The notes beneath the pieces are model-generated. The model did not search any database. It had not been told where the DNA came from and worked only from the letters and a program-made list of their open reading frames with translations. The translations under genes were made by a program, and so were the position numbers. A DNA stretch of 64,000 nucleotides, taken from an uncultured beta proteobacterium (GTDB lineage: Bacteria; Pseudomonadota; Gammaproteobacteria; Burkholderiales; SG8-39). Of the stretch, positions 43,772-52,328 are shown piece after piece. Location of the stretch: positions 1-64,000 of the forward strand of contig CAIOLO010000130.1 in assembly GCA_903859155.1 (NCBI GenBank), read 5' to 3'. Numbering within the stretch: position 1 is the stretch's first letter; each line of letters begins with the position of its first letter.

Positions 43772-44749
43772 TTGAATCGCCCGCATCGCATCGACGTCCA
43801 TCACCATCCCTCACCGCCCAGCTACATCGCGGCGCGCGATCAGCGCAACCGTTCCTCGGCCTGGAAGCAGGAACGCTGGAGTCCCGCCCGGTCACTCGAG
43901 GACATGGACCAGGGCGGCGTGGTGACGGCGCTGCTGTCACTGCCGCACCCGGTTGGCATCTGGCCCGACGACAGGGAACAGGGTCGGCGCATGGCACGCG
44001 AGTGGAACGAGTACATGGCGCAGATGGCGCACGATCATCCGGGCCGCTTCGGCGTCTTCGCCGCCCTCCCCATCCTGGACATCGAAGGCAGCCTGCGTGA
44101 AGCCGAGTACGCGCTCGATACCCTGGGTGCCGAGGGCATCGGCCTGATGACCAACATCGGCGAGCGCTGGCTGGGCGATCCGCACTATGCGCCGCTGTTC
44201 GAGGAACTCAACCGCCGCAAGGCGGTGATCTACACCCACCCGATCGCACCGGCTTGCTGCGCCGGCATGCTGCCCGACCTGGGCGATGCCACCATCGAGT
44301 ACGGCACCGACACCACGCGCGCCATTGCCCGCATGATGTTCAGCGGCTCGGCAGCCCGCTACCCGGAGATCCGCATGATTTTCTCCCACGCCGGCGGCAC
44401 CATGCCTTTCCTCGCCGAACGCCTGATCCGCGCACCCTCGCTCAGCAAGGACAACCTCGCCGCCCGCGTCCCGAACGGCGTCCTCTACGAATTGCAGAAG
44501 TTTTATTACGACACCGCGCAAGCCGCGCAACCTTACGCCATGGCCTCGACCCGCAAAGTAGTGCCGGTGTCGCAACTGCTGTTCGGCACCGATTTTCCCT
44601 ATCGCACTTCGAAAGAGCATGCGCTGGGGTTGTTGACGTGCGGATTCAATGAAACAGAACTGCGGGGGATTGAATGCGGCAACGCGGAGAAATTGATTCC
44701 GGGACTGCAGCCACAAGGGGATATTGTGGATTCCGGCCAACCGGCTTAA
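43772..44749 (+). CDS. Amidohydrolase-family protein (ACMSD/methylsalicylate decarboxylase type)
   Basis: A 325-residue amidohydrolase_2 protein. DVHHHP (His10-12), VIYTHP, FSHAGG and FGTDFP carry the metal ligands. It aligns along its whole length with the barrel of 16198-17328 but has no N-terminal extension. The start is TTG at 43772, seven bases after GGAG, since no in-frame ATG is near. The preceding 100 bases are strikingly AT-rich for this region and may hold a separate promoter. A non-oxidative decarboxylase of a hydroxylated aromatic acid is the likely class. Confidence 0.85.
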   Translation: MNRPHRIDVHHHPSPPSYIAARDQRNRSSAWKQERWSPARSLEDMDQGGVVTALLSLPHPVGIWPDDREQGRRMAREWNEYMAQMAHDHPGRFGVFAALPILDIEGSLREAEYALDTLGAEGIGLMTNIGERWLGDPHYAPLFEELNRRKAVIYTHPIAPACCAGMLPDLGDATIEYGTDTTRAIARMMFSGSAARYPEIRMIFSHAGGTMPFLAERLIRAPSLSKDNLAARVPNGVLYELQKFYYDTAQAAQPYAMASTRKVVPVSQLLFGTDFPYRTSKEHALGLLTCGFNETELRGIECGNAEKLIPGLQPQGDIVDSGQPA

Positions 44750-44878
44750 CGTAGGAACCTATTTTGCGAGAGATCCCCTCCCTGAGGGTCAACTGATCAC
44801 CTCGGGATGGGGGCTGAAAACCAGCCAACAATGCACCGGGCCACGGTGCTCTTGTGCCAGCCGAAAGGAACATTAGCC

Positions 44879-45166
44879 ATGCCAGCATTCCTGATTGCCG
44901 ACATCGAAGTGACTGACCCGACCGGTTACGAGGAATACAAGAAGGGTGCCTCAATCACGATCGCCGCCTACCAGGGCCGATACCTGGCGCGTGGCGGCGC
45001 CACTGTGGTTCTTGAAGGCGACTGGTTGCCAAGTCGCGCCGTCATCATCGAGTTCCCGAGTGCCGACAAACTCAAGGCCTGGTATGCCTCGCCGGAATAT
45101 GCGCCCCTCAAACGCATACGCGAGCGCACAGCCAAGTCCCGCATGCTCATCATCGAGGGCTTGTGA
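44879..45166 (+). CDS. DUF1330 domain protein
   Basis: A 95-residue single-domain protein of the dimeric ferredoxin-like alpha+beta barrel type. AFLIADIEVTDPTGYEEY at the start, VLEGDWLPSRAVIIEFPSADKLKAWYASPEYAPLKRIR in the middle are classic DUF1330. The ATG at 44879 fits the domain edge; AAGGA lies upstream. Biochemical role unknown; such proteins often sit in aromatic-degradation clusters as here. Confidence 0.88.
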   Translation: MPAFLIADIEVTDPTGYEEYKKGASITIAAYQGRYLARGGATVVLEGDWLPSRAVIIEFPSADKLKAWYASPEYAPLKRIRERTAKSRMLIIEGL

Positions 45167-45233
45167 ATTCAAGCCTGTGGTTGAATCTTTGAATTAGTTT
45201 CGAAACCGTCTCTTATGCCAGGAGGAGGCCAGC

Positions 45234-46250
45234 ATGAAAACAATTGCCATCGAGGAACACTTCACCACGCAGGGCTATCAGGACCACCTGCGCTCGCGTT
45301 CCGCCTACCCTCGCATCGAAACCGTCACCGACGAGAACGGCGTGAAGACCGAGCGCCTCGCACGCAACGCCAGGAGCTCGCGCCCGCTCACGCCGCGACT
45401 GGCGGGAAAGCTGCTCGACCTCGGTCCTGCCCGCTTCGCGGAGATGGACCGCGCCGGCATCGATATGCAGGTGGTGATGCTCGCCGGACCGGGCGTCGAG
45501 GATCTGCTCGACACCCCCAGCGCGAACGCGCAGGCACATGACATCAACGACGAACTGGCCGCCGCCTGCAAAAAGTATCCCGATCGACTCGCAGGCTTTG
45601 CCACGCTTTCATATGGGGACCCGGAAGGCGCGGCCAGGGAGCTGCAACGCTCGGTCACCCAGCTGGGCCTGAAAGCCACCAAGATCAATTCGCACTACGA
45701 GGGCGAATACCTGGACGAAAAGAAGTACTGGCCGTTGTTTGAAGCGGCCGAAAACCTCGGCGTGCCGATTTACATCCACCCCAAGGAGCCTCCCAAGGGC
45801 ATGCGCGATCTTCTGGGATATCCGGTTCTGGGCGGAGCGATGTGGGGTTTCCAGGCAGACGTGAGCCTGCACGCGCTGCGCCTCATGTGCGGCGGGGTGT
45901 TCGAGCAGTTTCCGAAGCTCAAGATCATCCTCGGACATCTGGGCGAGGGCATCCCGTTCTGGCTGTGGCGCATCGACAACATCTGGTCGCGCAGCGCCAG
46001 GAAGTATCCCAAGCGTCCGCCGGGCGAATATTTCCGCGAGAATTTCTACGTCACCACCAGTGGCATGTTCGGTGTGGAAGCCTTCGACTGCGTGTATCGC
46101 GTACTGGGCGCGGACCGCATTCTTTACGCCGTGGATTATCCCTACGAGATCATCGACGAGGGCGCGAAGTTCATGGACGCGGTCAATATTCCCGACGCTG
46201 ACAAGGCCAAGATCCGCCACCTCAACGCCGAAAAGCTGTTGTCGCTGTGA
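45234..46250 (+). CDS. Amidohydrolase-family decarboxylase, gamma-resorcylate decarboxylase type
   Basis: A 338-residue amidohydrolase_2 protein. It opens with IAIEEHF (Glu8, His9), the start found in gamma-resorcylate and related hydroxybenzoate decarboxylases rather than the DxHHH of the other copies. IYIHP near residue 181, LGHLGE and AVDYP near Asp301 supply the remaining metal and catalytic residues. Such enzymes reversibly decarboxylate 2,6-dihydroxybenzoate-like acids without oxygen, in the cytosol. AGGAGG lies upstream of the ATG. It sits between a DUF1330 gene and the second dihydroxyphthalate-decarboxylase-like gene. Confidence 0.87.
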   Translation: MKTIAIEEHFTTQGYQDHLRSRSAYPRIETVTDENGVKTERLARNARSSRPLTPRLAGKLLDLGPARFAEMDRAGIDMQVVMLAGPGVEDLLDTPSANAQAHDINDELAAACKKYPDRLAGFATLSYGDPEGAARELQRSVTQLGLKATKINSHYEGEYLDEKKYWPLFEAAENLGVPIYIHPKEPPKGMRDLLGYPVLGGAMWGFQADVSLHALRLMCGGVFEQFPKLKIILGHLGEGIPFWLWRIDNIWSRSARKYPKRPPGEYFRENFYVTTSGMFGVEAFDCVYRVLGADRILYAVDYPYEIIDEGAKFMDAVNIPDADKAKIRHLNAEKLLSL

Positions 46251-46311
46251 TGATCGCAACCCGATTCCCGCAGGCGCTCATGGCCCGTGAATATCAATGG
46301 AGCAATTGAAC

Positions 46312-47445
46312 ATGGCAAAAAGCAAGGAAAAACCCTCGAAAGCGGCAAAGAAGAAACCGGTGGCGAAAAAACCCGCAGTGCGCAAGGCTGCCGCCAAATC
46401 GCAACACAGCGCAAAACCGGCAATTGCGCGCCGCTCGCCGGGCAAACTCAAACTCACCATGATGACGGGCAACTATGAAACCGTGCGCGCCCTGAAAGAC
46501 GGAACGGTCCAGGCCAAGGGCATCGAACTGATCATCGGGGGCTATCCGGGTGGCCGCGATATCCACACCAAGGTGGCCGTGGGCGAGGGCTGTGACATCA
46601 ACGAATTCAACGGCGGGCAATACTGCATCGTCAAGGACAAGGGGCGCGACATCATCGGCATTCCGGTGTTCCTGCACCGGCGCTTCCGCCACGGTTTCAT
46701 TTTCATCAACAAGAATGCCGGGATCAAGAGCCCCAAGGACCTGATCGGCAAGCGCATCGGCATGAACTCCTATGGACCGGCGGCGCATTACTGGATGCGC
46801 GGGCATCTGGAGCATGATTTCGGCGTACCGCACCGCTCCATGACCTATGTGGTCGAGCGACCGGAGGATGTGACCTCGATGGATACGCCGGCAGACCTCA
46901 AGTTCGAACTGCTGCCCAAAGGCAAGGACGTCGAGGAGATGCTGCTCCATGGCGAGCTCGATGTCATCATGGCGCCGGGGGTTCCCAAGGCGGTCGCCGA
47001 GCGCGATCCGCGCGTCGGCCACCTGTGGGACAACTACGTCGATGTCGAGCGCGATTATTTCCGCCGCACCGGCATCTTTCCGATCATGCATATCACCACC
47101 CTCCCGATGGAGATCGTGACCAAGTATCCCTGGGTGGTGGAGAGCCTGACGCATGCGTTCGACGAAGCCAAGCAGCTCGCGTTCAAGCGGTTGGCCAATC
47201 CGCGCATCGTGCCGCTGGCGTGGTTCCGCTCCGATTGGGAAGACGAGCGCCATTTTCTCGGTCGCGACCCCTGGGAATACGGACTTTCCGACATCAACAA
47301 GAAGAATTACGATCTGCTGGCACAGTTCGTGTACGAACAGGGCATGACCCAACGACGCATGACGCTGAAGGATCTGTTCGCCAAAGAGGCCTTCGAGCTC
47401 GAACTGCCCTTGCCGCTGAAACATCCGGTCGAATACGACTTTTAG
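46312..47445 (+). CDS. 4,5-dihydroxyphthalate decarboxylase-like (PBP-fold) protein
   Basis: A 377-residue paralogue of 41474-42592, sharing LTMMTGNYETVRALKDGTVQAKGIEL, GCDINEFNGGQYCIVK, PVFLHRRFRHGFIFIN, PKDLIGKRIG, FPIMHITTLPMEIV and KYPWVVESL. The N-terminal 50 residues are a Lys/Ala-rich tail with PKKP-like repeats and no signal peptide. The ATG at 46312 has GGAG nine bases upstream; ATG at 46297 is less well placed. The family is named for a decarboxylase, but many members are annotated as solute receptors; the basic tail argues against export. Confidence 0.8.
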   Translation: MAKSKEKPSKAAKKKPVAKKPAVRKAAAKSQHSAKPAIARRSPGKLKLTMMTGNYETVRALKDGTVQAKGIELIIGGYPGGRDIHTKVAVGEGCDINEFNGGQYCIVKDKGRDIIGIPVFLHRRFRHGFIFINKNAGIKSPKDLIGKRIGMNSYGPAAHYWMRGHLEHDFGVPHRSMTYVVERPEDVTSMDTPADLKFELLPKGKDVEEMLLHGELDVIMAPGVPKAVAERDPRVGHLWDNYVDVERDYFRRTGIFPIMHITTLPMEIVTKYPWVVESLTHAFDEAKQLAFKRLANPRIVPLAWFRSDWEDERHFLGRDPWEYGLSDINKKNYDLLAQFVYEQGMTQRRMTLKDLFAKEAFELELPLPLKHPVEYDF

Positions 47446-47473
47446 TCCGGTCCGGGCAAACAGGTCACGATCC

Positions 47474-48814
47474 ATGTCCGACACGTTTGACGGCGCGGTG
47501 TTCCGCAGAGGCGATCCGGGCTACGAGGAGGCACGACGCGGGCAGATGTGGAACGCCTGCGTCCCGGCACGCTTTGCGCAGGTCGTCGTGCACGCAGGCA
47601 GCGAGCGCGATGCTGTCAATGCGGTTCGCCTGGCTAAGCATGAAGGCCTGCGCATCGCAATACGGTCCGGCGGCCACAGCTGGGCGGCGAATTTTCTGCG
47701 TGATGGCGGCATGCTGCTCGATCTGTCGCGACTCCAGGAATGGAGCATCAATATTCACGCCCGAACCGCCTGGGTCCGGCCCGGGGTCATCGGCAGCGAC
47801 CTCAACCGGGCGCTAAAAGCACACGGCCTTTTCTTTCCCACCGGTCACTGTATGAGTGTGGGTCTGGGCGGGTTTCTGCTGCAGGGCGGCTTTGGATGGA
47901 ACTCAAGGCTGTGGGGCCCCGCCTGCGCGAGCGTAACCGCTGTCGACGTAGTTACCGCGGATGGCGAACTGTTGCATGCGAATGCGACGCAGAACAGCGA
48001 GATCTATTGGGCCGCACGCGGATCGGGTCCGGGATTTTTCGGCGCAGTCACGCGTTTTCACCTGGCGCTCAGGCCGCGGCCCAAAGTCATGATGAACAGC
48101 ACCTATCTTTACCCGGTTGAGCTGCTCGAAGAGGTGTTCGGCTGGGCCGCGGCAATCCGCCCGCGCCTGCCGCGCAACATGGAACCGCTGCTATTCCTGC
48201 GCCGCGACCTGTTCGGTCATGCCGGTCCCGGGATTCTGGTCATGGGCCCGACCATGGCAGACAGTCGCGAGGAAGCGCTCGCGGCACTGGCGCTACTCGA
48301 GACCTGTCCGGTGCTGGACCGGGCGCTCAGGCGAGAAGTCAATGTGGAGACTGAGATCGAGGAAATGATTGCCGGCGGCGAGGAAATGCTTTATTGGCCG
48401 AACCGGCGCTATGCCGCGGACAACATGTGGACTAACGCGTCTGCCCGGGAACTGCTGCCGGAAATGCACCGCATCGCCTCGACCCTGCCCGGCGCGCCTT
48501 CGCACATGATGTGGATACTCTGGGGCCCGGCGCTGGATCTGCCGGACATGGCATTCTCGATGCAGAGTGACATCTACGTCGCGCTGTACTCGGTGTGGGA
48601 GAGCCAAGCCCAAGACGCGGTTCATCAGACCTGGGTGCGCGATCACATGAAGGTGCTGGAACCTCTTGCCAGCGGCATACAGCTTGCCGACGAGAACCTG
48701 GCCGCGCGCCCGTTCAGGTTCATGTCGGAGGAGAATTTGAAGCGGCTGGATAGGTTGCGCGCAAAGTACGATCCGCAAGGGCTGTTTCACAGCTACATGG
48801 CATTGCCCGCATAA
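47474..48814 (+). CDS. Berberine-bridge-type FAD-dependent oxidoreductase
   Basis: A 446-residue flavoprotein with an FAD-binding PCMH domain (about residues 30-200) and a C-terminal BBE segment. SGGHSW places His68 at the 8-alpha-histidyl FAD position, and FPTGHCMSVGLGG places Cys126 at the 6-S-cysteinyl position, so bicovalent FAD is predicted, as in berberine bridge and several sugar or phenol oxidases. The C-terminal cofactor-shielding segment YDPQGLFHSYMALP is a variant of the usual DPxNxFxxxQSI. No signal peptide. It follows the decarboxylase-like gene by 28 bases and could oxidise a phenolic intermediate. Confidence 0.87.
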   Translation: MSDTFDGAVFRRGDPGYEEARRGQMWNACVPARFAQVVVHAGSERDAVNAVRLAKHEGLRIAIRSGGHSWAANFLRDGGMLLDLSRLQEWSINIHARTAWVRPGVIGSDLNRALKAHGLFFPTGHCMSVGLGGFLLQGGFGWNSRLWGPACASVTAVDVVTADGELLHANATQNSEIYWAARGSGPGFFGAVTRFHLALRPRPKVMMNSTYLYPVELLEEVFGWAAAIRPRLPRNMEPLLFLRRDLFGHAGPGILVMGPTMADSREEALAALALLETCPVLDRALRREVNVETEIEEMIAGGEEMLYWPNRRYAADNMWTNASARELLPEMHRIASTLPGAPSHMMWILWGPALDLPDMAFSMQSDIYVALYSVWESQAQDAVHQTWVRDHMKVLEPLASGIQLADENLAARPFRFMSEENLKRLDRLRAKYDPQGLFHSYMALPA

Positions 48815-48933
48815 CAGGCAGGGATCGCAGCGGCGGCGCGGAGGCCCACGTCTGCGCCGCAATCCATACGCAAACTATAATGCGGGTGTTAGGATCGCGC
48901 GGCACGCGCCAGTCGTCAAGGGGAGGATCGGAC

Positions 48934-49920
48934 ATGTATGACACTTCAAGCAATGCGTTGCGCCGGAAAATCGTTCTGGGCGCCGGTGCCAGTGCATTGA
49001 TCGCACCGTTTGCCGGATTCGCGCAGGGCATCTCGGGCAAACCGGTGCGCATCATCCTCGGCCAGACGGCCGCCACGACGCCGGATCTTGTCGCGCGATT
49101 GCTTGCGCAACGGCTGCAGGCAAAATGGAATCAGCCCTTCGTGGTTGAGAATCGCGGCGGCGCCGGTGGCGCCATCGGCCTTGACGCGGTGTCCAAGGCA
49201 CCGCCCGACGGCCACACCATCACCGTCAATGTCAATTCAACGCTGACGCTGCCTCTTTTTTTCAAGATAGACTTTGACATTCTGACCGGCTTTACACCGA
49301 TCACCATGCTCGCGCAGAACCTGTTTGCGCTCGCCGTGCATCCTTCGGTGCCGGCGTCCAACCTGCGCGAGTTCCTCGATTGGGCAAAAAAAAGCGGCAC
49401 TGTTATCAACTATGGTTCTCCCGGCAACGGCACGCACCATCACCTCATCATGGAATCGCTCAAGCTGCGCACCGGCATTGAGATGACGCACGTTCCTTAC
49501 AAAGGTTCGGCGCCTGCCTTCACCGACCTCATCGGCGGACAGATTCTGGCCATGTTCGTACCCATGGGTACAGCCATTACCCTGGGCGGCGGCGGCAAGA
49601 TTCGTGTGCTGGGCGCATCGGGACGTGAACGCTCGCCGCTCAACCCCAATCTGCCATCACTGCATGAGCAAGGCATGACAGGATTCAACTTCTCAGCATG
49701 GTTCGCAGCCTGGGGGCCCGCAGGAATGAGCGGCGAACTGGTGGCGAAGTACCGGAATACCCTGATTGAGATTCTGGCGGAAGCCGACGTCAGGGACAAT
49801 CTCGCCAAGCAGGGGGTGTCGGTGCGCACCAGCACACCCGATGAATTGACGCGCGCCAACCGCGAGGACTACGACATGCTCGCCAAGCTCATCAAGGAGG
49901 CAAATATCAGGGGTGACTGA
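48934..49920 (+). CDS. Bug/TctC-family solute receptor with a twin-arginine-like signal
   Basis: A 328-residue receptor. Its N terminus, SSNALRRKIVLGAGASALIAPFAGFAQG, carries a twin-arginine pair before a mild hydrophobic stretch, unlike the Sec signals of the other Bug copies in the window. The body is typical: KPVRIILGQTAATTPD, VVENRGGAGGAIGLDAVSKAPPDGHT, FDILTGFTPI, VPYKGSAPAFTD. GGGGAGG before the ATG at 48934 fixes the start. Last gene of the cluster, about 120 bases after the flavoprotein. It is one of two receptors in the same cluster. Confidence 0.9.
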   Translation: MYDTSSNALRRKIVLGAGASALIAPFAGFAQGISGKPVRIILGQTAATTPDLVARLLAQRLQAKWNQPFVVENRGGAGGAIGLDAVSKAPPDGHTITVNVNSTLTLPLFFKIDFDILTGFTPITMLAQNLFALAVHPSVPASNLREFLDWAKKSGTVINYGSPGNGTHHHLIMESLKLRTGIEMTHVPYKGSAPAFTDLIGGQILAMFVPMGTAITLGGGGKIRVLGASGRERSPLNPNLPSLHEQGMTGFNFSAWFAAWGPAGMSGELVAKYRNTLIEILAEADVRDNLAKQGVSVRTSTPDELTRANREDYDMLAKLIKEANIRGD

Positions 49921-49947
49921 GCCACGCCGTCGGGCTGAAAAATCCGC

Positions 49948-50250
49948 TCAGCCCGATTTTGCCAGCAGGCTGAAATGTTCCACCACGGGCTGGCCCGCAA
50001 AAAATCCGCCGACAATGGTGCGCCACTCGGCGAAGGCGGGGGAGCCGCGAAAATCGACGGTATGGGATTCCAGCGTGTCCCAGAAAATCATGAGCAGATA
50101 ACGCTCTGGCGACTCGATGCCCTTGTTGACCTTGTAACCGTTGAACCCCTTCGCTTTCGCGATGACGGTTTCCACGCCTTTCTTTATCGCAATATCGAAT
50201 TCGGCCTGCTTTCCCGGATGGATCCGGATATCGGCTAGTTCCAGCACCAT
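49948..50250 (-). CDS. Antibiotic biosynthesis monooxygenase (ABM) domain protein
   Basis: A 100-residue single-domain protein with a dimeric alpha+beta barrel pattern: LADIRIHPGKQAEFDIAIKKGVETVIAKAKGFNGYKV, then RYLLMIFWDTLESHTVDFRGSPAFAEWRTIVGGFF. ABM proteins range from cofactor-free monooxygenases to haem oxygenases and proteins of unknown role. GAGG six bases before the ATG at 50250 supports the start. It is convergent with the Bug gene and divergent from YaeQ. Confidence 0.83.
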   Translation of the reverse strand: MVLELADIRIHPGKQAEFDIAIKKGVETVIAKAKGFNGYKVNKGIESPERYLLMIFWDTLESHTVDFRGSPAFAEWRTIVGGFFAGQPVVEHFSLLAKSG

Positions 50251-50439
50251 GATGAACCTCAAGTATGATCGGATCGCCGATATTATCGCGAAGCCATGCT
50301 GCGCCCGCTGCATATGTTTTTTTTGCCTAAAAGCGCGGCAGTGCGGTGGCATCGAACTTCCGGCGCGGCGGGACTTCCGGTAGTCAGGGCGTCATCTTGC
50401 GGCAACGACATTGAACACGGCCGTTAATCTGGAATACCT

Positions 50440-50985
50440 ATGGCCCTAAAAGCAACCATATTCAAGGCACAGGTCCACATCGCCGACATGGAACGCGGCT
50501 ATTACGCAGAGCACGCGTTGACACTGGCCCGGCATCCCTCGGAAACCGACGAGCGAATGATGCTGCGCATTACGGCATTTGCCGTCAATGCCCACGAAAC
50601 CCTGGAATTCGGCAAGGGGCTGAGCGACGAGGATGAGCCCTGTCTATGGCAGAAAAGCCTCACCGGAACGATCGAGCGATGGATCGAGGTCGGCCTTCCG
50701 GATGTCAAGCGCCTGCGCAAGGCCTGCGGACGCTCGCGTCATGTTTGCGTGTATGCCTATGGGCGCGGCGCCGGGATCTGGTGGCGTCAGAACTGCGAGG
50801 ACCTCGCCCGCCACGACAATTTGGTTGTATGGACAATCGGCGTTGAGGCAACCCAGGCGCTGGCTGCGCTGACAGAGCGCAATATGAATCTGCAGTTCAC
50901 CATCCAGGACGGGGTGATATTCGCCACTGACGAAAAACGCTCGGTACAAATCGAGCCGCAGCTGTTAAAGCGCGACACAACGTAA
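50440..50985 (+). CDS. yaeQ: YaeQ-family protein
   Basis: A 181-residue YaeQ homologue. ATIFKAQVHIADMERGYYAEHALTLARHPSETDERMMLRITAFAVNA and WIEVGLPDVKRLRKACGRS are characteristic. Structures of the family show a PD-(D/E)XK-nuclease-like core, and the Glu (DEPCLW, WIEVG) and Lys positions are retained here. Its cellular function is not settled; E. coli YaeQ was linked to suppression of RfaH loss. Cytosolic, monocistronic. Confidence 0.93.
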   Translation: MALKATIFKAQVHIADMERGYYAEHALTLARHPSETDERMMLRITAFAVNAHETLEFGKGLSDEDEPCLWQKSLTGTIERWIEVGLPDVKRLRKACGRSRHVCVYAYGRGAGIWWRQNCEDLARHDNLVVWTIGVEATQALAALTERNMNLQFTIQDGVIFATDEKRSVQIEPQLLKRDTT

Positions 50986-50997
50986 GCGGGACAAAGT

Positions 50998-51363
50998 CTA
51001 TTTTGCGGCGGGACTCACAACTTGAGGAGGCGCCTTGAGTTCCGTTTCCATTTTCATATTATCCAATGGCGTTCCGGTGGAAAGCACTGAGGGCGACGCA
51101 GCGTGTGACGTATCCCCGGTTTGTCCCTCGGCGGTAGAGCGGTCAATCGTTCCCGACGAACTTTGACGGCTCTGTTGAATTTGAAAAACTATGGGATTGA
51201 CGTTGGATCTTGGCGTGATCTGCCAAAGCAACCAAAGAATCCAAAGCACGCTGATAAAAATCACCGTCGCCAGAAACCTCCAGAACAGGTTCGATCCGAA
51301 ACTGACTCGCGGTGCTGACTCTGCATTGTCGAGGACATCTTCCGTCACGCCAAAACCCCGCAT
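50998..51363 (-). CDS. Hypothetical single-pass membrane protein
   Basis: A 121-residue protein of no recognised family. Residues about 29-48 form one clear membrane helix (Trp/Leu/Ile-rich). The N-terminal 28 residues would be cytosolic and the Ser/Thr/Pro-rich remainder periplasmic, with low-complexity character. It ends 12 bases from the convergent YaeQ stop. It could be a genuine small envelope protein; ribosome-site evidence is weak. Confidence 0.5.
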   Translation of the reverse strand: MRGFGVTEDVLDNAESAPRVSFGSNLFWRFLATVIFISVLWILWLLWQITPRSNVNPIVFQIQQSRQSSSGTIDRSTAEGQTGDTSHAASPSVLSTGTPLDNMKMETELKAPPQVVSPAAK

Positions 51364-52328
51364 GAATATGCAACAGCCCGAATGATACAGGCGCTGGAAT
51401 CGATGATGTCCCAGGGTATTGCACGGGTATTCCTAGCCATGCTGGTTGGCGCGAACCGCACGCGCACGGAGGGCGGTCTGTTCGAGGCTATTTGATTTTC
51501 GCCCGGCGCGTGAACCGGAGGTTGGGCAACATGTCGGTGCGTCATACGGCTCGCGATTGTTGAGCATCCAGGATCGCGAGAAACTTGTTTCCGACTGCGT
51601 CCTATGCATACTCGACTAACTTTGCGCCCGAACGTTTTCCGGGCTCCGACGCATGCCTGAATTTGGAGACCATCGGGTCGGACGGCAACCGATGCTTCTC
51701 ACCCTTGCTAATTCGCTGCTCCCTTGGATTTCATTGCCACACAATTGGCAGCGGCAATCATTGGGAATCGACGCCCCGCTGCCAATGCCAATCTTGTCGA
51801 ATCGGAACTGAACAAGCTTCCCGGCACCACAAGTCAGTGTATTGGCACTGCCAGGCCGGAAAATTGATTGCTCCGGTGGAACTACGGATGATTCAACGCT
51901 TTTCTCCAATATATTTCGGCAATCCCGACTGAAATCTGCACCATTTGACATATTTCGGATAAAATCGGCAAAAAACAGGTATTTATTGAATTTTTCAACG
52001 TATTTGGCAATACCGTTTCCAATGATATTTAACAGAGGTTTTATTCGCTGCAATGCACAATTCCTTGTTTTTTCACCGATTTGCGCCAAATTTTTGGCGC
52101 TGCGCGCACTTCAGTTACGGTTCAAGCACACAAAATTGATTGCCTGCCACGCACTTTGGGCTGGACCAGATCGAAAATCACGCGTATAAGAAGCTTGCAG
52201 GAATTTGAGGGAATGGGATTTTCATCCGTTGTGCACGCTATGGCGTTGTCGGCAGGTTGTAGTTCTTCATCCTGAAATCTCCGCGTCCGGGCGAAAGCCC
52301 AATCTTTATTTTTTTTGGGATAAGAGTA
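51364..52328. other. Gene-poor AT-rich stretch upstream of the cold-shock gene
   Basis: About 965 bases without a supported gene, the longest such gap in the window. Open frames of 60-170 codons exist on both strands but are rich in Cys, Arg and Ser and match nothing. From about 51930 to 52100 the base composition turns clearly AT-rich. TTGGCA (52004) and TATTTA (52026), 16 bases apart, could be a promoter giving a long csp leader. A decayed gene or a small RNA is possible. Confidence 0.5.
52289..52316 (+). promoter_or_regulatory. Hairpin plus U-tract in the cold-shock gene leader
   Basis: GGGC-GAAA-GCCC, a four-pair stem with a GNRA tetraloop, is followed by AATCTTTATTTTTTTT, ending 12 bases before the csp start codon. 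It resembles a short attenuator or a temperature-sensitive leader element. The stem is small, so termination is uncertain. Confidence 0.35.

Noticed and set aside
51616-52089. 157-codon minus-strand frame in the AT-rich gap
   Set aside because: Odd composition with many Cys, Arg and Ser, no domain and no ribosome site.
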